Source: Verrucomicrobiota bacterium (lineage in GTDB: Bacteria > Verrucomicrobiota > Verrucomicrobiia > Opitutales > Opitutaceae). Taken from it: 56,021 nt of DNA. Shown piece by piece: positions 26,707 to 34,958 of the stretch. A program made the translations under genes and the position numbers. The notes beneath the pieces are model-generated. The model was not told the origin of the DNA, did no database searches, and saw only the letters and a program-made list of their open reading frames with translations. Each line of letters starts with the position of its first letter. Position 1 is the first letter of the stretch. The stretch spans positions 1-56,021 of the forward strand of contig JAFAAS010000086.1 of assembly GCA_023426435.1 (NCBI GenBank). The letters run 5' to 3'.

Positions 26707-27444
26707 TCACAGGCTCATCTTCTCCCGAAACTCCTGCGCCTGACGCCGGCTGAGTTCCACCTTAGCGTCCCCTTTCAAATGCACGAGCAATCCGCCGCTG
26801 AACCACGGCTCGATCCGCTCGATCCAGGCCAGGTTGATGATCTGCCGCCGATTCGCCCGAAAGAAGAACTTCGGATCCAGCCGCTCCTCCATCGCATTCA
26901 ACGAACGAAACAACTGCGGTCGCGCATCGTCGAAATGCAGCCGCGTGTAATTGCCTTCGCTCTCGAGCAGCCGAATCGATTTCACCGGCACAAACCAGCA
27001 GCGATCGCCTTCGCGCACGAACACCTTGTCCTCGCCCGCCAGTCGCTCCCGCCCCGCCCGCGCGTCCGCCTGACCAGCCGTTCCTCGCGCCGCATGCTTC
27101 GCTCGCAACTTCTCGATCGCCGCCGCCAGCCGCGTCGGATCCACCGGCTTCAACAAATAATCGAGCGCATTCAAATCGAAGGCCTTCACCGCAAACTCGT
27201 CGTATGCCGTCGTGAAAATCACCTCCGGCACCGGCGCCGCGAGCGTCTCCAACAACTCGATACCGCTCTCCCCCGGCATCTGCACGTCGAGAAACACGAG
27301 CTCCGGCCGCAAGGTCTCGACCTGCTTCCGCGCCTCCGCCGCATTCGCCGCCTCCCCCACGATCTCGATCTCCCCAAACCCCGCGAGCAACCGCCGCAAT
27401 TCGCTCCGCGCCAGCCGTTCGTCATCGATCAAAAGCGTTCGCAT
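26707..27444 (-). CDS. LytTR-family response regulator
   Basis: The 245-residue protein has a receiver domain (1-115) with LLIDDE, the phospho-acceptor aspartate in VFLDVQMPG and the conserved Lys in YLLKPV. A linker rich in Ala/Arg leads to a LytTR DNA-binding domain (about 140-245) with LESEGNYTRLHF and FFRANRRQIINL. I use the ATG at 27444, which has GGGAG 6 bases upstream. A GTG at 27462 overlaps the kinase stop (GTGA) and is the alternative. Its partner is the kinase encoded immediately upstream. Confidence 0.93.
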   Translation of the reverse strand: MRTLLIDDERLARSELRRLLAGFGEIEIVGEAANAAEARKQVETLRPELVFLDVQMPGESGIELLETLAAPVPEVIFTTAYDEFAVKAFDLNALDYLLKPVDPTRLAAAIEKLRAKHAARGTAGQADARAGRERLAGEDKVFVREGDRCWFVPVKSIRLLESEGNYTRLHFDDARPQLFRSLNAMEERLDPKFFFRANRRQIINLAWIERIEPWFSGGLLVHLKGDAKVELSRRQAQEFREKMSL

Positions 27445-27458
27445 AAACGACTCCCGAT

Positions 27459-28595
27459 TCACCCTCGCGCAACAAGCGTCGGCACCACCGCTTCCGCCAC
27501 CACCGTCCTCGCACTCGCCTCGCGCAACTCGAGCCGCGCCCGATCGCCAAATAGCAATCGCAGCCGCTCCGCCGCATTGCTCATCCCCAATCCCGTCGAC
27601 TCCCCCTCGCCGGATTGCCCGCGGCGCCCCACGGCAAGTTCTCCCGGATTCGTCACCTGCAATCGCAGCGTCTCACCGTCGCATCGCGCCACGATCGCAA
27701 TCTCGCCGCCCGTCGGCGAACGGGAGATTCCATACTTGATCGCGTTCTCCACGAGGGTCTGCAGCAGCATCGGCGGGATCGGCAGTTTCAACGTTTCCGG
27801 CGCCACGTCGAGGCGCACGCGCAGCCGCTCTTCGTGCCGCACCTGCTCCAACGCCAGATAATCGTTCACCACGCGCAATTCGTCCTCCAACGGCACCGTC
27901 TCCGATTGTCCGCTCTGCAGCGAATACCGCAGCAGATTCGCCAGCTGCGTCACCGCCTCGCGCGCCCGGCCGGGATCTTCATCGATCAACGCCCGCAGCG
28001 AATTCAGCGAGTTGAAGATGAAGTGAGGATTCACCTGCGATTTCAACGCGCGCAGTTCCGCATCCTTCACCACCGCATTCAGCCTCAGTCGCTCGATCTC
28101 CAAACGGTTGAAACGATCGAAGAGGTGATAAAAAAAATACAGGCACAGCCACCCGACAAAAATCATCGCGCCATTCATCGTCCCGAGCGCGAAGATCAAC
28201 AGCCGGCTGTGCTTCCCTTCCCACGGCATGTCGAGCAGCCCATACGCCAGCAGGTAACCGATGCCGTTCCAAACCACACCCAGCGCCAGCGCCGCCGCAA
28301 ACACCCGCGGCAGCAGTTGCCGCCAGCCGAGACGTTTCCATCCCCAACGCGCCATGATCGCCCGAAAAAAGTGCGTCAACAACAACCCCAGCGCCATCAC
28401 CATCGTCACCATCGACGCCGGCGTCAGCAGATCCGTCTTCCCATCCCGCGCCGCGAAGTAAACCGACACCGTCAGTTGCGCGACGAGAAAGAATCCCCAG
28501 CCCGCCGTCTGAAAAACCACATACAACCGCGCCCTCGCCCGCTCCCGCGCAGCCGTGTCGTCGATCGCCACCGTGGTGTCGGCAGAGCCGTTCAT
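27459..28595 (-). CDS. LytS/YpdA-type sensor histidine kinase
   Basis: The 378-residue protein has four predicted membrane helices in the first 165 residues. A short coiled coil leads to the His_kinase domain with the phospho-acceptor region LKSQVNPHFIFNSLNSLRAL and to a HATPase domain with LVENAIKYGI and GLGMSNAAERL. There is no obvious extracytoplasmic sensor domain, so it may sense membrane state or the adjacent transporter. The frame is open further upstream, but ATG 28595 (MNGSADTT) begins the family-like part. It heads the four-gene operon with the LytTR regulator and ABC exporter. Confidence 0.92.
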   Translation of the reverse strand: MNGSADTTVAIDDTAARERARARLYVVFQTAGWGFFLVAQLTVSVYFAARDGKTDLLTPASMVTMVMALGLLLTHFFRAIMARWGWKRLGWRQLLPRVFAAALALGVVWNGIGYLLAYGLLDMPWEGKHSRLLIFALGTMNGAMIFVGWLCLYFFYHLFDRFNRLEIERLRLNAVVKDAELRALKSQVNPHFIFNSLNSLRALIDEDPGRAREAVTQLANLLRYSLQSGQSETVPLEDELRVVNDYLALEQVRHEERLRVRLDVAPETLKLPIPPMLLQTLVENAIKYGISRSPTGGEIAIVARCDGETLRLQVTNPGELAVGRRGQSGEGESTGLGMSNAAERLRLLFGDRARLELREASARTVVAEAVVPTLVARG

Positions 28596-28722
28596 GCGCG
28601 CAGAGTAAAGGCAGACCTCCACGCTGCGCGCAAACTTGGACAAACGGCGCCGCCCCAAGGATGAGCGGCTTCCTCGTCTCCGCCTCTTGTTATGTTTCGC
28701 CAAACGCCTACCGTCGCCGCCG

Positions 28723-29661
28723 ATGAAGCCCCTCGTCGTCGTCGTTGGTAGTTTCGTGCAGGATCTCGTTTTCGTCAGCGACCACTTTCCCGCTCCCGGC
28801 GAAACCACACTCGGCACTTTCTCCCTCGGCCCGGGCGGCAAGGGCTCGAATCAAGCCGTCGCTTCCGCCCGCGCCGGCGTCGCCACACGTCTCATCGGCG
28901 CCGTCGGCAACGACACCTTCGGCGACGGCGCCCGCGCGTTCCATCACTCCGAAGGAATCGATTCGCGCCTCATCATCAAAAAACGCCACGCCACCGGCAC
29001 CGCCGCCATCATGGTCGATCGCCAGGGCCGCAACCAAATCGTCGTCGCCATCGGCGCCAGCGCCCAAATCTCTCCCCGCGACGTTCCCGCGTCCTGGCTC
29101 AGCGGCGCCCGAGTCGTCATCGCCCAACATGAGGCCAGCCTCACGACCAACGCCCACGTCTTCCGCACCGCCCGTCGCACCGGCGCCACGACGATTCTCA
29201 ATCCCGCCCCGATGCGCGCCGACTTCGACCCCGCCATCCTCCGCCACGTCGATGTGCTCGTTCCCAACGAAACCGAATTCGCCGCCCTGGCCCGCCTCAC
29301 CGGCGAAACCATCGACGAATCCGCCCTCGCCCGCCTCGACGACACTTCGCTCCAACAACGCTGCCGACGTCTCGGCGTTCCCACCATCATCGTCACCCTC
29401 GGCGCGCGCGGCTGCTTCGTCTCGCTCAACCATCGCTTCGCGCGCCTCCCCGGCCACCGCGTCAAGGTCATCGACAGCACCGGCGCCGGCGACGCCTTCG
29501 TCGGCAACCTCGCCGCGGGCTTGATCAAATTTCAAAACGACATCCTTCGCGCCGCCGAATTCGCCAACGCCGCCGCCGCCCTCTCCGTCACAAAACCCGG
29601 CACCTCCCGCTCCATGCCCACCGCCCGCGAAACCATGAAGCTGTCAGCTTGCAGCCGCTAA
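28723..29661 (+). CDS. rbsK: Ribokinase (PfkB family sugar kinase)
   Basis: The 312-residue protein has PfkB signature 1 as GPGGKGSNQAVASARAG (near residue 40) and signature 2 with the catalytic Asp as DSTGAGDAFVGNLAAG (near residue 250). NETEF, typical of ribokinases, is also present. It phosphorylates ribose or a related sugar such as deoxyribose in the cytoplasm. Because a deoC cluster lies downstream on the other strand, a deoxyribokinase activity is worth considering; sequence alone does not decide. It is divergent from the LytS operon, and the two starts are about 127 bp apart. Confidence 0.9.
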   Translation: MKPLVVVVGSFVQDLVFVSDHFPAPGETTLGTFSLGPGGKGSNQAVASARAGVATRLIGAVGNDTFGDGARAFHHSEGIDSRLIIKKRHATGTAAIMVDRQGRNQIVVAIGASAQISPRDVPASWLSGARVVIAQHEASLTTNAHVFRTARRTGATTILNPAPMRADFDPAILRHVDVLVPNETEFAALARLTGETIDESALARLDDTSLQQRCRRLGVPTIIVTLGARGCFVSLNHRFARLPGHRVKVIDSTGAGDAFVGNLAAGLIKFQNDILRAAEFANAAAALSVTKPGTSRSMPTARETMKLSACSR

Positions 29662-29722
29662 AATTCAGCAGCCGATTCGTGTCCCTTCGTGCCCATTCGC
29701 GGTTCATCCCTCCGTCGCTCCT

Positions 29723-30586
29723 TCACGCCCCCACCGGATGCCACGTCGTCTTGAACTCCAGCGTATCGCGAATCGCATAAACGCTCTGCGCCGCATCCGC
29801 CCACCAATCCGCCTCCTCCGGATCGATTAACCGCGTGCGTTTCACACTCTCCGCCGCGCCGAGCTCGATCGCTTTCCGCTCTTCCCCATCCGCCACGCCC
29901 ACGATCGCGCGCAAATGCGTGTGCGTCGCCATCGTCGGCACGAGCTCCTTCCGAAAACCCGTCAACAGATTCACCACGCCCCCCGGCAGATCGCTCGTCG
30001 CCAGCATCTCGCCCAACAAAATCGCCGGATACGGCATCTTCTCCGACACCATCGCCACGACCGTATTTCCGCTCACGATCGCCGGCGCGATCAACGAGAT
30101 CAGCGGCAACAACGGCGGCCGATCCGGCGCGATCACGCCGATCACGCCCATCGGCTCTGTCACCGTGAAATTGAAATACGGCGCCGCCACCGGATTCACA
30201 TTTCCGAGCACCTGCTCATATTTGTCCGCCCAACCCGCGTAATAAATCAGCCGATCCACCGACAACTCCACGCCTTTCACCGCGCGCTTCGGATCGCAGC
30301 CAAACAACACCATCGCATCAATCATCTCCTGCCGCCGCCCTTCGAGCATCTCGCCGAGCCGATAAAGAATCTGCCCGCGATTATACGGCGTTCGCTTCGC
30401 CCAACCCGGCCCCGCCTTCGCCGCCGCCTCGACCGCATTGCGCAAATCCTTCCGCGTGCACTGCGGGATGTTCGCATAGAAATTTCCGTCCTTGTCGCTG
30501 ATCGGAAACACCCGCGCGCTCTCCGAACGAATAAACGCTCCGCCGACATATACCTTCGGCGTTTTAGTCACAGGGATTCGGCTCAT
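29723..30586 (-). CDS. Truncated aldehyde dehydrogenase-family protein lacking the catalytic cysteine
   Basis: At 287 residues it covers only the N-terminal, cofactor-binding part of the family (usual length about 480-500). Recognisable segments are SVDRLIYYAGWADKYEQVLGNV and VVNLLTG. The canonical PWNFPL is replaced by APDRPPLL and the ELGGK glutamate is lost. The frame ends before the region that carries the nucleophilic Cys. The 3' end is clean, with no relic of the missing half that I could find downstream. It is the last gene of the deoC cluster, 16 bp after the POT transporter gene. From memory, deoC clusters in other phyla also encode a pair of aldehyde dehydrogenases. It may be a non-catalytic partner of the full-length enzyme. 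Confidence 0.85.
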   Translation of the reverse strand: MSRIPVTKTPKVYVGGAFIRSESARVFPISDKDGNFYANIPQCTRKDLRNAVEAAAKAGPGWAKRTPYNRGQILYRLGEMLEGRRQEMIDAMVLFGCDPKRAVKGVELSVDRLIYYAGWADKYEQVLGNVNPVAAPYFNFTVTEPMGVIGVIAPDRPPLLPLISLIAPAIVSGNTVVAMVSEKMPYPAILLGEMLATSDLPGGVVNLLTGFRKELVPTMATHTHLRAIVGVADGEERKAIELGAAESVKRTRLIDPEEADWWADAAQSVYAIRDTLEFKTTWHPVGA

Positions 30587-30602
30587 GAGAATAAAGGTCC
30601 GA

Positions 30603-31964
30603 TCAACTCGCCGCCGGTTCGGCATCCTGCAGGTAGGTCTTTTCCCGATACGAACGCGCCACCAGCGCGAACACCAACGCCGTCGCGAGACAAAGCCCCG
30701 CGAAGAACAGATAAAACCACGCGCCCGGCAACTTGGTCGTGCCGTCTTCGTTGTCGATGAAGTGATGCACCAGCGCGGTGAACAAATTCCCCGCCGAAAT
30801 CGCCAGCAGGTAGAGCGACATGATGATCGACTTCATCCGCTTCGGCGCCTGCGTGTAGGCAAACTCCAGCGACGTGATGGACACCATCACCTCGCCCAAC
30901 GACAACAACAGATACGCCGGCACCTGCCACGCAATCGACGGCTGCTCGCCCGCCGAAATGCGCGACTCGATCCACGCCGCCACGACGAACGACGCGACCG
31001 TCACCACCAGTCCGATCCCAATCTTCCGCAGCGGATTCAGCGGGAACACGCGGCTGATCGCCGGATACAGCACATAGCTGCAAAACGGAATCAGCGCCAA
31101 AATGAAGACCGCGTTCAGCGTCTGCACCTGCGCCGAGAGGACTTCGAAAGACCAGCCGAAGACCGACACCTGCCGATCCATCTTCTCCGCCTGCAACACC
31201 CACTCGCCGCCACTCTGATCCCACAACGACCAAAACACCGCCACGAACGCGAAGATGATCCCGATCCGCCCCAGCGCCGCGCGCCCTTCGGCATTGAAAT
31301 TATCCCGGAAAAACGCCTTCCCCGCCGGCGGAATGTGCGCGAATTTATAGCGCCCCAACCAGAACACGAACGTCGCCAGCAACATCAGCGCCGCCGGCAC
31401 GCCAAACGCCCAACCCGGACCATACTTCTGCAGCAGCACCGGCGTGAGCGGAATCGAGATCAGCGACCCCGCGTTGATCGAAAAATAAAACCACCCGAAC
31501 GCCTTCGATAACAGCGGTTGATTTTCCGCGCTGAACTGATCGCCCACGTGCGCCGACACGCACGGCTTGATCCCGCCCGACCCGATCGCGATCAGCATCA
31601 ACCCGAGTCCGAGCCCCAGCCGCGTGTGATCCAACGCGAGCACCACACTGCCGAGACAGTAAACCAGCGACAGCCAGATGATCGTCTTGTATTTCCCCCA
31701 GAACGCATCGGCCAAAATCGCTCCGAACACCGGCAGGAAATAGTTCGTCGCGAGAAAAAGGTGATACCACTTGTTCGCCTCCGATCCCGACATCGGCGCC
31801 AGCTCCCCATTCGGGCCCATCAGATACTGCGTCATGAAAACGACGAGGATCGCCCGCATCCCGTAAAAATTGAACCGCTCCGCCGCCTCGTTCCCCACGA
31901 TATAGGGAATCCCCGGCGGCATCGTCTTAATCTTCGGCGGAGCAGTGAGGTAAGTTTTCGACAT
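30603..31964 (-). CDS. POT-family proton-coupled transporter (peptide MFS)
   Basis: The 453-residue membrane protein has about 12 helices. The POT signature ERFNFYGMRAILVVFM (the ExxERFxYY motif with the second Tyr changed to Gly) lies near the N-terminus and GSGGIKPCVSAHVGDQF in the first half. The family imports di- and tripeptides, and some members carry other small solutes. Its position inside the deoC cluster suggests a nucleoside or sugar-linked substrate, but that is inference only. It ends 16 bp before the truncated aldehyde dehydrogenase gene. Confidence 0.9.
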   Translation of the reverse strand: MSKTYLTAPPKIKTMPPGIPYIVGNEAAERFNFYGMRAILVVFMTQYLMGPNGELAPMSGSEANKWYHLFLATNYFLPVFGAILADAFWGKYKTIIWLSLVYCLGSVVLALDHTRLGLGLGLMLIAIGSGGIKPCVSAHVGDQFSAENQPLLSKAFGWFYFSINAGSLISIPLTPVLLQKYGPGWAFGVPAALMLLATFVFWLGRYKFAHIPPAGKAFFRDNFNAEGRAALGRIGIIFAFVAVFWSLWDQSGGEWVLQAEKMDRQVSVFGWSFEVLSAQVQTLNAVFILALIPFCSYVLYPAISRVFPLNPLRKIGIGLVVTVASFVVAAWIESRISAGEQPSIAWQVPAYLLLSLGEVMVSITSLEFAYTQAPKRMKSIIMSLYLLAISAGNLFTALVHHFIDNEDGTTKLPGAWFYLFFAGLCLATALVFALVARSYREKTYLQDAEPAAS

Positions 31965-31975
31965 CAGAAAATTTC

Positions 31976-32402
31976 AACCACGGATGGACACAGATGAACA
32001 CGGATCAGCGAACCACCCGCTCCCATTCGAGTTTTGGTTTCTTGAAGTTGAGGATCAATCCGACCCGCAGCTGCGTAATCTTGAGGTAGTTCAACATCTG
32101 CCCCCGCTCCAGATCTGTGATCCGTTCTATCACTTTGGCGTCCACCAACACCCGCTCGCCCACAATCAGATCGGGGATGAACTCATCGACACGAACCGTC
32201 TTGTATCGAACCTCAAACGCCCGCTGCTGATGGATTGCGAGCCGCCGTAAGCCGAGCTCCACCACAAGCGAGTTTTCATACGTCTTCTCCCTCAGCCCAT
32301 GGCCGACCTCATTCAGAACCTCGAACGCCGCTCCAATGATGGCGTGCGTAATCTCCCCTTCCGCCAAGTCCGATCCGTGTCCATCCGTGTCCATCCGTGG
32401 TT
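31976..32402. mobile_element. 427-bp element with 31-bp terminal inverted repeats carrying one GxxExxY gene
   Basis: The left end (31976-32006) and the complement of the right end (32372-32402) agree at 29 of 31 positions by my count. Both begin AACCACGGATGGACAC. The ends are built from the unit (C)CACGGATGGA. The enclosed gene takes its start codon from the right repeat and its stop codon from the left repeat, so gene and repeats form one unit. The element lies between the POT transporter and aldehyde dehydrogenase genes. No clear target-site duplication was seen. Confidence 0.65.
32005..32394 (-). CDS. GxxExxY protein
   Basis: The 129-residue protein carries the family's signature in GHGLREKTYENSLVVEL. 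A PD-(D/E)XK-like pattern, PDLIVGERVLVDAKV, suggests a nuclease-type fold. From memory, members have no established function and occur in erratic numbers in bacterial genomes. The first seven codons (MDTDGHG) are the terminal repeat read in frame, and the true start may instead be the TTG that gives LAEGEITHA. The stop codon lies in the opposite repeat. Small, cytoplasmic, no membrane segment. Confidence 0.85.
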   Translation of the reverse strand: MDTDGHGSDLAEGEITHAIIGAAFEVLNEVGHGLREKTYENSLVVELGLRRLAIHQQRAFEVRYKTVRVDEFIPDLIVGERVLVDAKVIERITDLERGQMLNYLKITQLRVGLILNFKKPKLEWERVVR

Positions 32403-32406
32403 CAGT

Positions 32407-33912
32407 TCAGGTCAGCTTACAATAATCCATCAACCCCTGCCGCCCGCCTTCGCGCCCAAAACCGCTTTCCTTGTATCCACCAAACGGTGACGCCGGATCG
32501 AACTTGTTATACGTATTTGCCCATACCACCCCCGCCTTCAACTCCGTCGACATCTTCAGGATCCGCGAGCCTTTGTCCGTCCACACGCCCGCGCTCAAAC
32601 CATACGCCGTGTTGTTCGCCTTCTCGATCGCCTCCTCCACCGTCCGAAAAGTCAGCACGCTCAACACCGGCCCGAAGATCTCCTCGCGCGCGATCCGATG
32701 GCTCATCGTCACCTCGGAAAAAATCGTCGGCCGGAAATAATATCCCTTCGCCGGCAACCGGCACGCCGGCTGGAACATCTCCGCCCCGTCCTTCACGCCG
32801 CTCTCCACCAGCTCGGTGATCTTCGCGAGCTGCTCCTTCGAGTTGATCGCGCCGATGTCGGTGTTCTTGTCCATCGGATCGCCCACGCGCAGCACGCGGA
32901 TCCGATTCTTCAACTTCGTCAGCACGCGCTCCGCCACCGGTTCGTGCACCAGCAAACGCGATCCCGCGCAGCACACGTGGCCCTGATTGAAGAAAATCCC
33001 GTTCACGATCCCCTCCACCGCCTGATCGAGCGGCGCGTCATCGAACACGATGTTCGCCGCCTTCCCGCCCAGCTCCATCGTCATCTTCTTCCCGCTCCCC
33101 GCGAGCGAACGCATGATGATTTTTCCCACCTCGGTCGAACCGGTGAACGCCACCTTCGCCGCGCTCGGATGCGACATCACCGCCGCGCCCACTTCGCCCG
33201 GCCCCGTCACGAAATTCACCACGCCCGGCGGCAGCCCCGCATCGCGGATGATCTCCGCCAGTTTCAAACACGTGATCGACGTCGTCTCCGCCGGCTTCAA
33301 CACCACGCAATTCCCCATCGCCAGCGCCGGCGCGAGCTTCCACGCCAGCATCAACAACGGAAAATTCCACGGTATTACCTGCCCCACTACACCGAGCGGC
33401 GCCACGCGCGCGCCCGGAGCGACATACTCGAGTTTGTCCGCCCAGCCTGCGTGATAAAAGAAATGCGCCGCCGCCATCGGCACGTCGAAATCGCGCGATT
33501 CCTTGATCGGCTTTCCGCCGTCGAGCGTCTCCGCCACCGCAAACTCGCGCGCGCGGTCCTGCAACAATCGCGCGATCCGAAACAGATACTTCGTGCGCTC
33601 CCGCCCCGCCATCTTCCCCCACGTCGTCTCGAACGCCTTCCGCGCCGCGCCATACGCCGCATCGACATCCGCCGCCCCCGCCAGCGCGATCTCCGCCAGC
33701 TTCTTCTCGTTCGCCGGATTGATCGAATCGAAATACTTCCCCGACTTCGGCGCGACGAACTCCCCGCCAATGAACAACTCATACCGCGCCTGCAGCCGCG
33801 GATCCGCCGTCTCCGGCGCCGGATCGAACTCCCACAAATCCCCAAAAATCAGCTCAGGCGCAGGACGCGCCGCCCGCGTGGTTTTCTTTTTCTCAGGAGC
33901 TACCGTTGCCAT
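32407..33912 (-). CDS. NAD(P)+-dependent aldehyde dehydrogenase (full length, catalytic)
   Basis: The 501-residue enzyme contains VIPWNFPLLM, FTGSTEVGK, the general-base glutamate in MELGGKAAN and the nucleophile in NQGHVCCAGSRL. An extra N-terminal stretch of about 30 residues (MATVAPEKKKTTRAARPAPEL) is basic and probably disordered. It likely oxidises the acetaldehyde, or another aldehyde, released by deoxyribose-phosphate aldolase encoded upstream. The start at ATG 33912 lacks a good ribosome-binding site. It lies about 95 bp after deoC, with the gene-less repeat element between them. Confidence 0.92.
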   Translation of the reverse strand: MATVAPEKKKTTRAARPAPELIFGDLWEFDPAPETADPRLQARYELFIGGEFVAPKSGKYFDSINPANEKKLAEIALAGAADVDAAYGAARKAFETTWGKMAGRERTKYLFRIARLLQDRAREFAVAETLDGGKPIKESRDFDVPMAAAHFFYHAGWADKLEYVAPGARVAPLGVVGQVIPWNFPLLMLAWKLAPALAMGNCVVLKPAETTSITCLKLAEIIRDAGLPPGVVNFVTGPGEVGAAVMSHPSAAKVAFTGSTEVGKIIMRSLAGSGKKMTMELGGKAANIVFDDAPLDQAVEGIVNGIFFNQGHVCCAGSRLLVHEPVAERVLTKLKNRIRVLRVGDPMDKNTDIGAINSKEQLAKITELVESGVKDGAEMFQPACRLPAKGYYFRPTIFSEVTMSHRIAREEIFGPVLSVLTFRTVEEAIEKANNTAYGLSAGVWTDKGSRILKMSTELKAGVVWANTYNKFDPASPFGGYKESGFGREGGRQGLMDYCKLT

Positions 33913-33929
33913 GGACGAATCAGGTTGAA

Positions 33930-33997
33930 CCACGGATGAACACCGATGCCCACGGATTCAGCGTAAAATATCTGTGTCCATCCGTGTTCATCCGTGG
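33930..33997. repeat. 68-bp inverted-repeat element without a gene, related to the GxxExxY element
   Basis: Outer ends CCACGGATGAACAC (33930-33943) and its complement at the right end (to 33997) are near-perfect. The inner parts are degenerate. The repeat unit is the same as in the ends of the 31976-32402 element. It occupies the gap between deoC and the aldehyde dehydrogenase gene. Confidence 0.65.
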
Positions 33998-34007
33998 TTG
34001 AAAAAAT

Positions 34008-34946
34008 TCAGTAACTCTCCGCCGCCTCGCTGAAGTAATACGGCGCCTGATACGCGCCCGTCCGCTCCTTCTCCAGCTGCCGCAACAAATCGTTCAACAA
34101 CGAGCTCGCCCCGAACCGATACCGCTCGTTGTTCAGCCACGCGTCGCCGAGCGTCTCCTTCACCGCGACCAGAAACTGCAGCGCCTGCTTCGCCGTGCGA
34201 ATCCCGCCCGCCGGCTTCATCCCGATCGCCACGCCCGTATCCAGATAATGATCACGGATCGCCTCCAACATCACCTGGCTGTTCGCCAGCGTCGCGTTCA
34301 CCGAGGTCTTGCCCGTGCTCGTCTTGATGAAATCGCCTTCGCGAATCGCGCGCATCGCCAGAAAAGACGCCGCCCGAATGTTATCGTAGGTCTCCAACTC
34401 GCTCACCTCGAGAATCACCTTCAACGTCGCATCGCCGCACGCCTCCACCACCGCCGCAATCTCATCCTGCACCTCGCGAAACTCCCCCGCGAGAAACGCC
34501 CCGCGATTGATCACCATGTCAATTTCGTCCGCCCCGTCCGCCACCGCCGCCTTCACTTCCGCGAGCCGCGTTCTTAACGGCGCCTGCCCGCTCGGAAACG
34601 CCGTCGCCACCGACGCAATCCTCACCTCCGTCTCCGCTCCCAGCGCGCGGCGCGCATGCCGCACCATCGACGGATAAACACACACCGCCGCCACGCGCGG
34701 CCCATCGTCCGTTTCGTGCGGCCGCAGCGCCTTCCGACAAAGCGACGCCACTTTTCCCGGCGTGTCCTTTCCTTCCAGCGTGGTCAAATCGACCATCGAG
34801 ACCGCCGTCTTCAGCCCCCACACTTTCGCGTTCTTCTTGATCGACCGCGTCGCGTATTTCGCCACGCGCTCCTCCACGCCCACCGCATCAACGGTGCCGA
34901 TTTCATCCCACAATCGGCGAAACGCCGCGGTGCCTGCGCGCAGCAT
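34008..34946 (-). CDS. deoC: 2-Deoxyribose-5-phosphate aldolase
   Basis: The 312-residue TIM-barrel aldolase splits deoxyribose 5-phosphate into glyceraldehyde 3-phosphate and acetaldehyde. The barrel motifs are clear: DEIDMVINRGAF, LKVILEVSEL, the Schiff-base lysine in DFIKTSTGK and GMKPAGGIRT. It is longer than the E. coli enzyme by an N-terminal helical extension, as in the long-form DeoC group. I use the ATG at 34946, with GTGGGG ahead of it; a GTG at 34958 is possible. The adjacent aldehyde dehydrogenases probably dispose of the acetaldehyde, which gives a nucleoside/deoxyribose catabolic cluster. Confidence 0.95.
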   Translation of the reverse strand: MLRAGTAAFRRLWDEIGTVDAVGVEERVAKYATRSIKKNAKVWGLKTAVSMVDLTTLEGKDTPGKVASLCRKALRPHETDDGPRVAAVCVYPSMVRHARRALGAETEVRIASVATAFPSGQAPLRTRLAEVKAAVADGADEIDMVINRGAFLAGEFREVQDEIAAVVEACGDATLKVILEVSELETYDNIRAASFLAMRAIREGDFIKTSTGKTSVNATLANSQVMLEAIRDHYLDTGVAIGMKPAGGIRTAKQALQFLVAVKETLGDAWLNNERYRFGASSLLNDLLRQLEKERTGAYQAPYYFSEAAESY

Positions 34947-34958
34947 ACGTCGCCCCAC

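Noticed and set aside
31976..34001. CRISPR array
   Set aside because: The repeats are paired as inverted ends around a gene or a gap and are not regularly spaced direct repeats with unique spacers.
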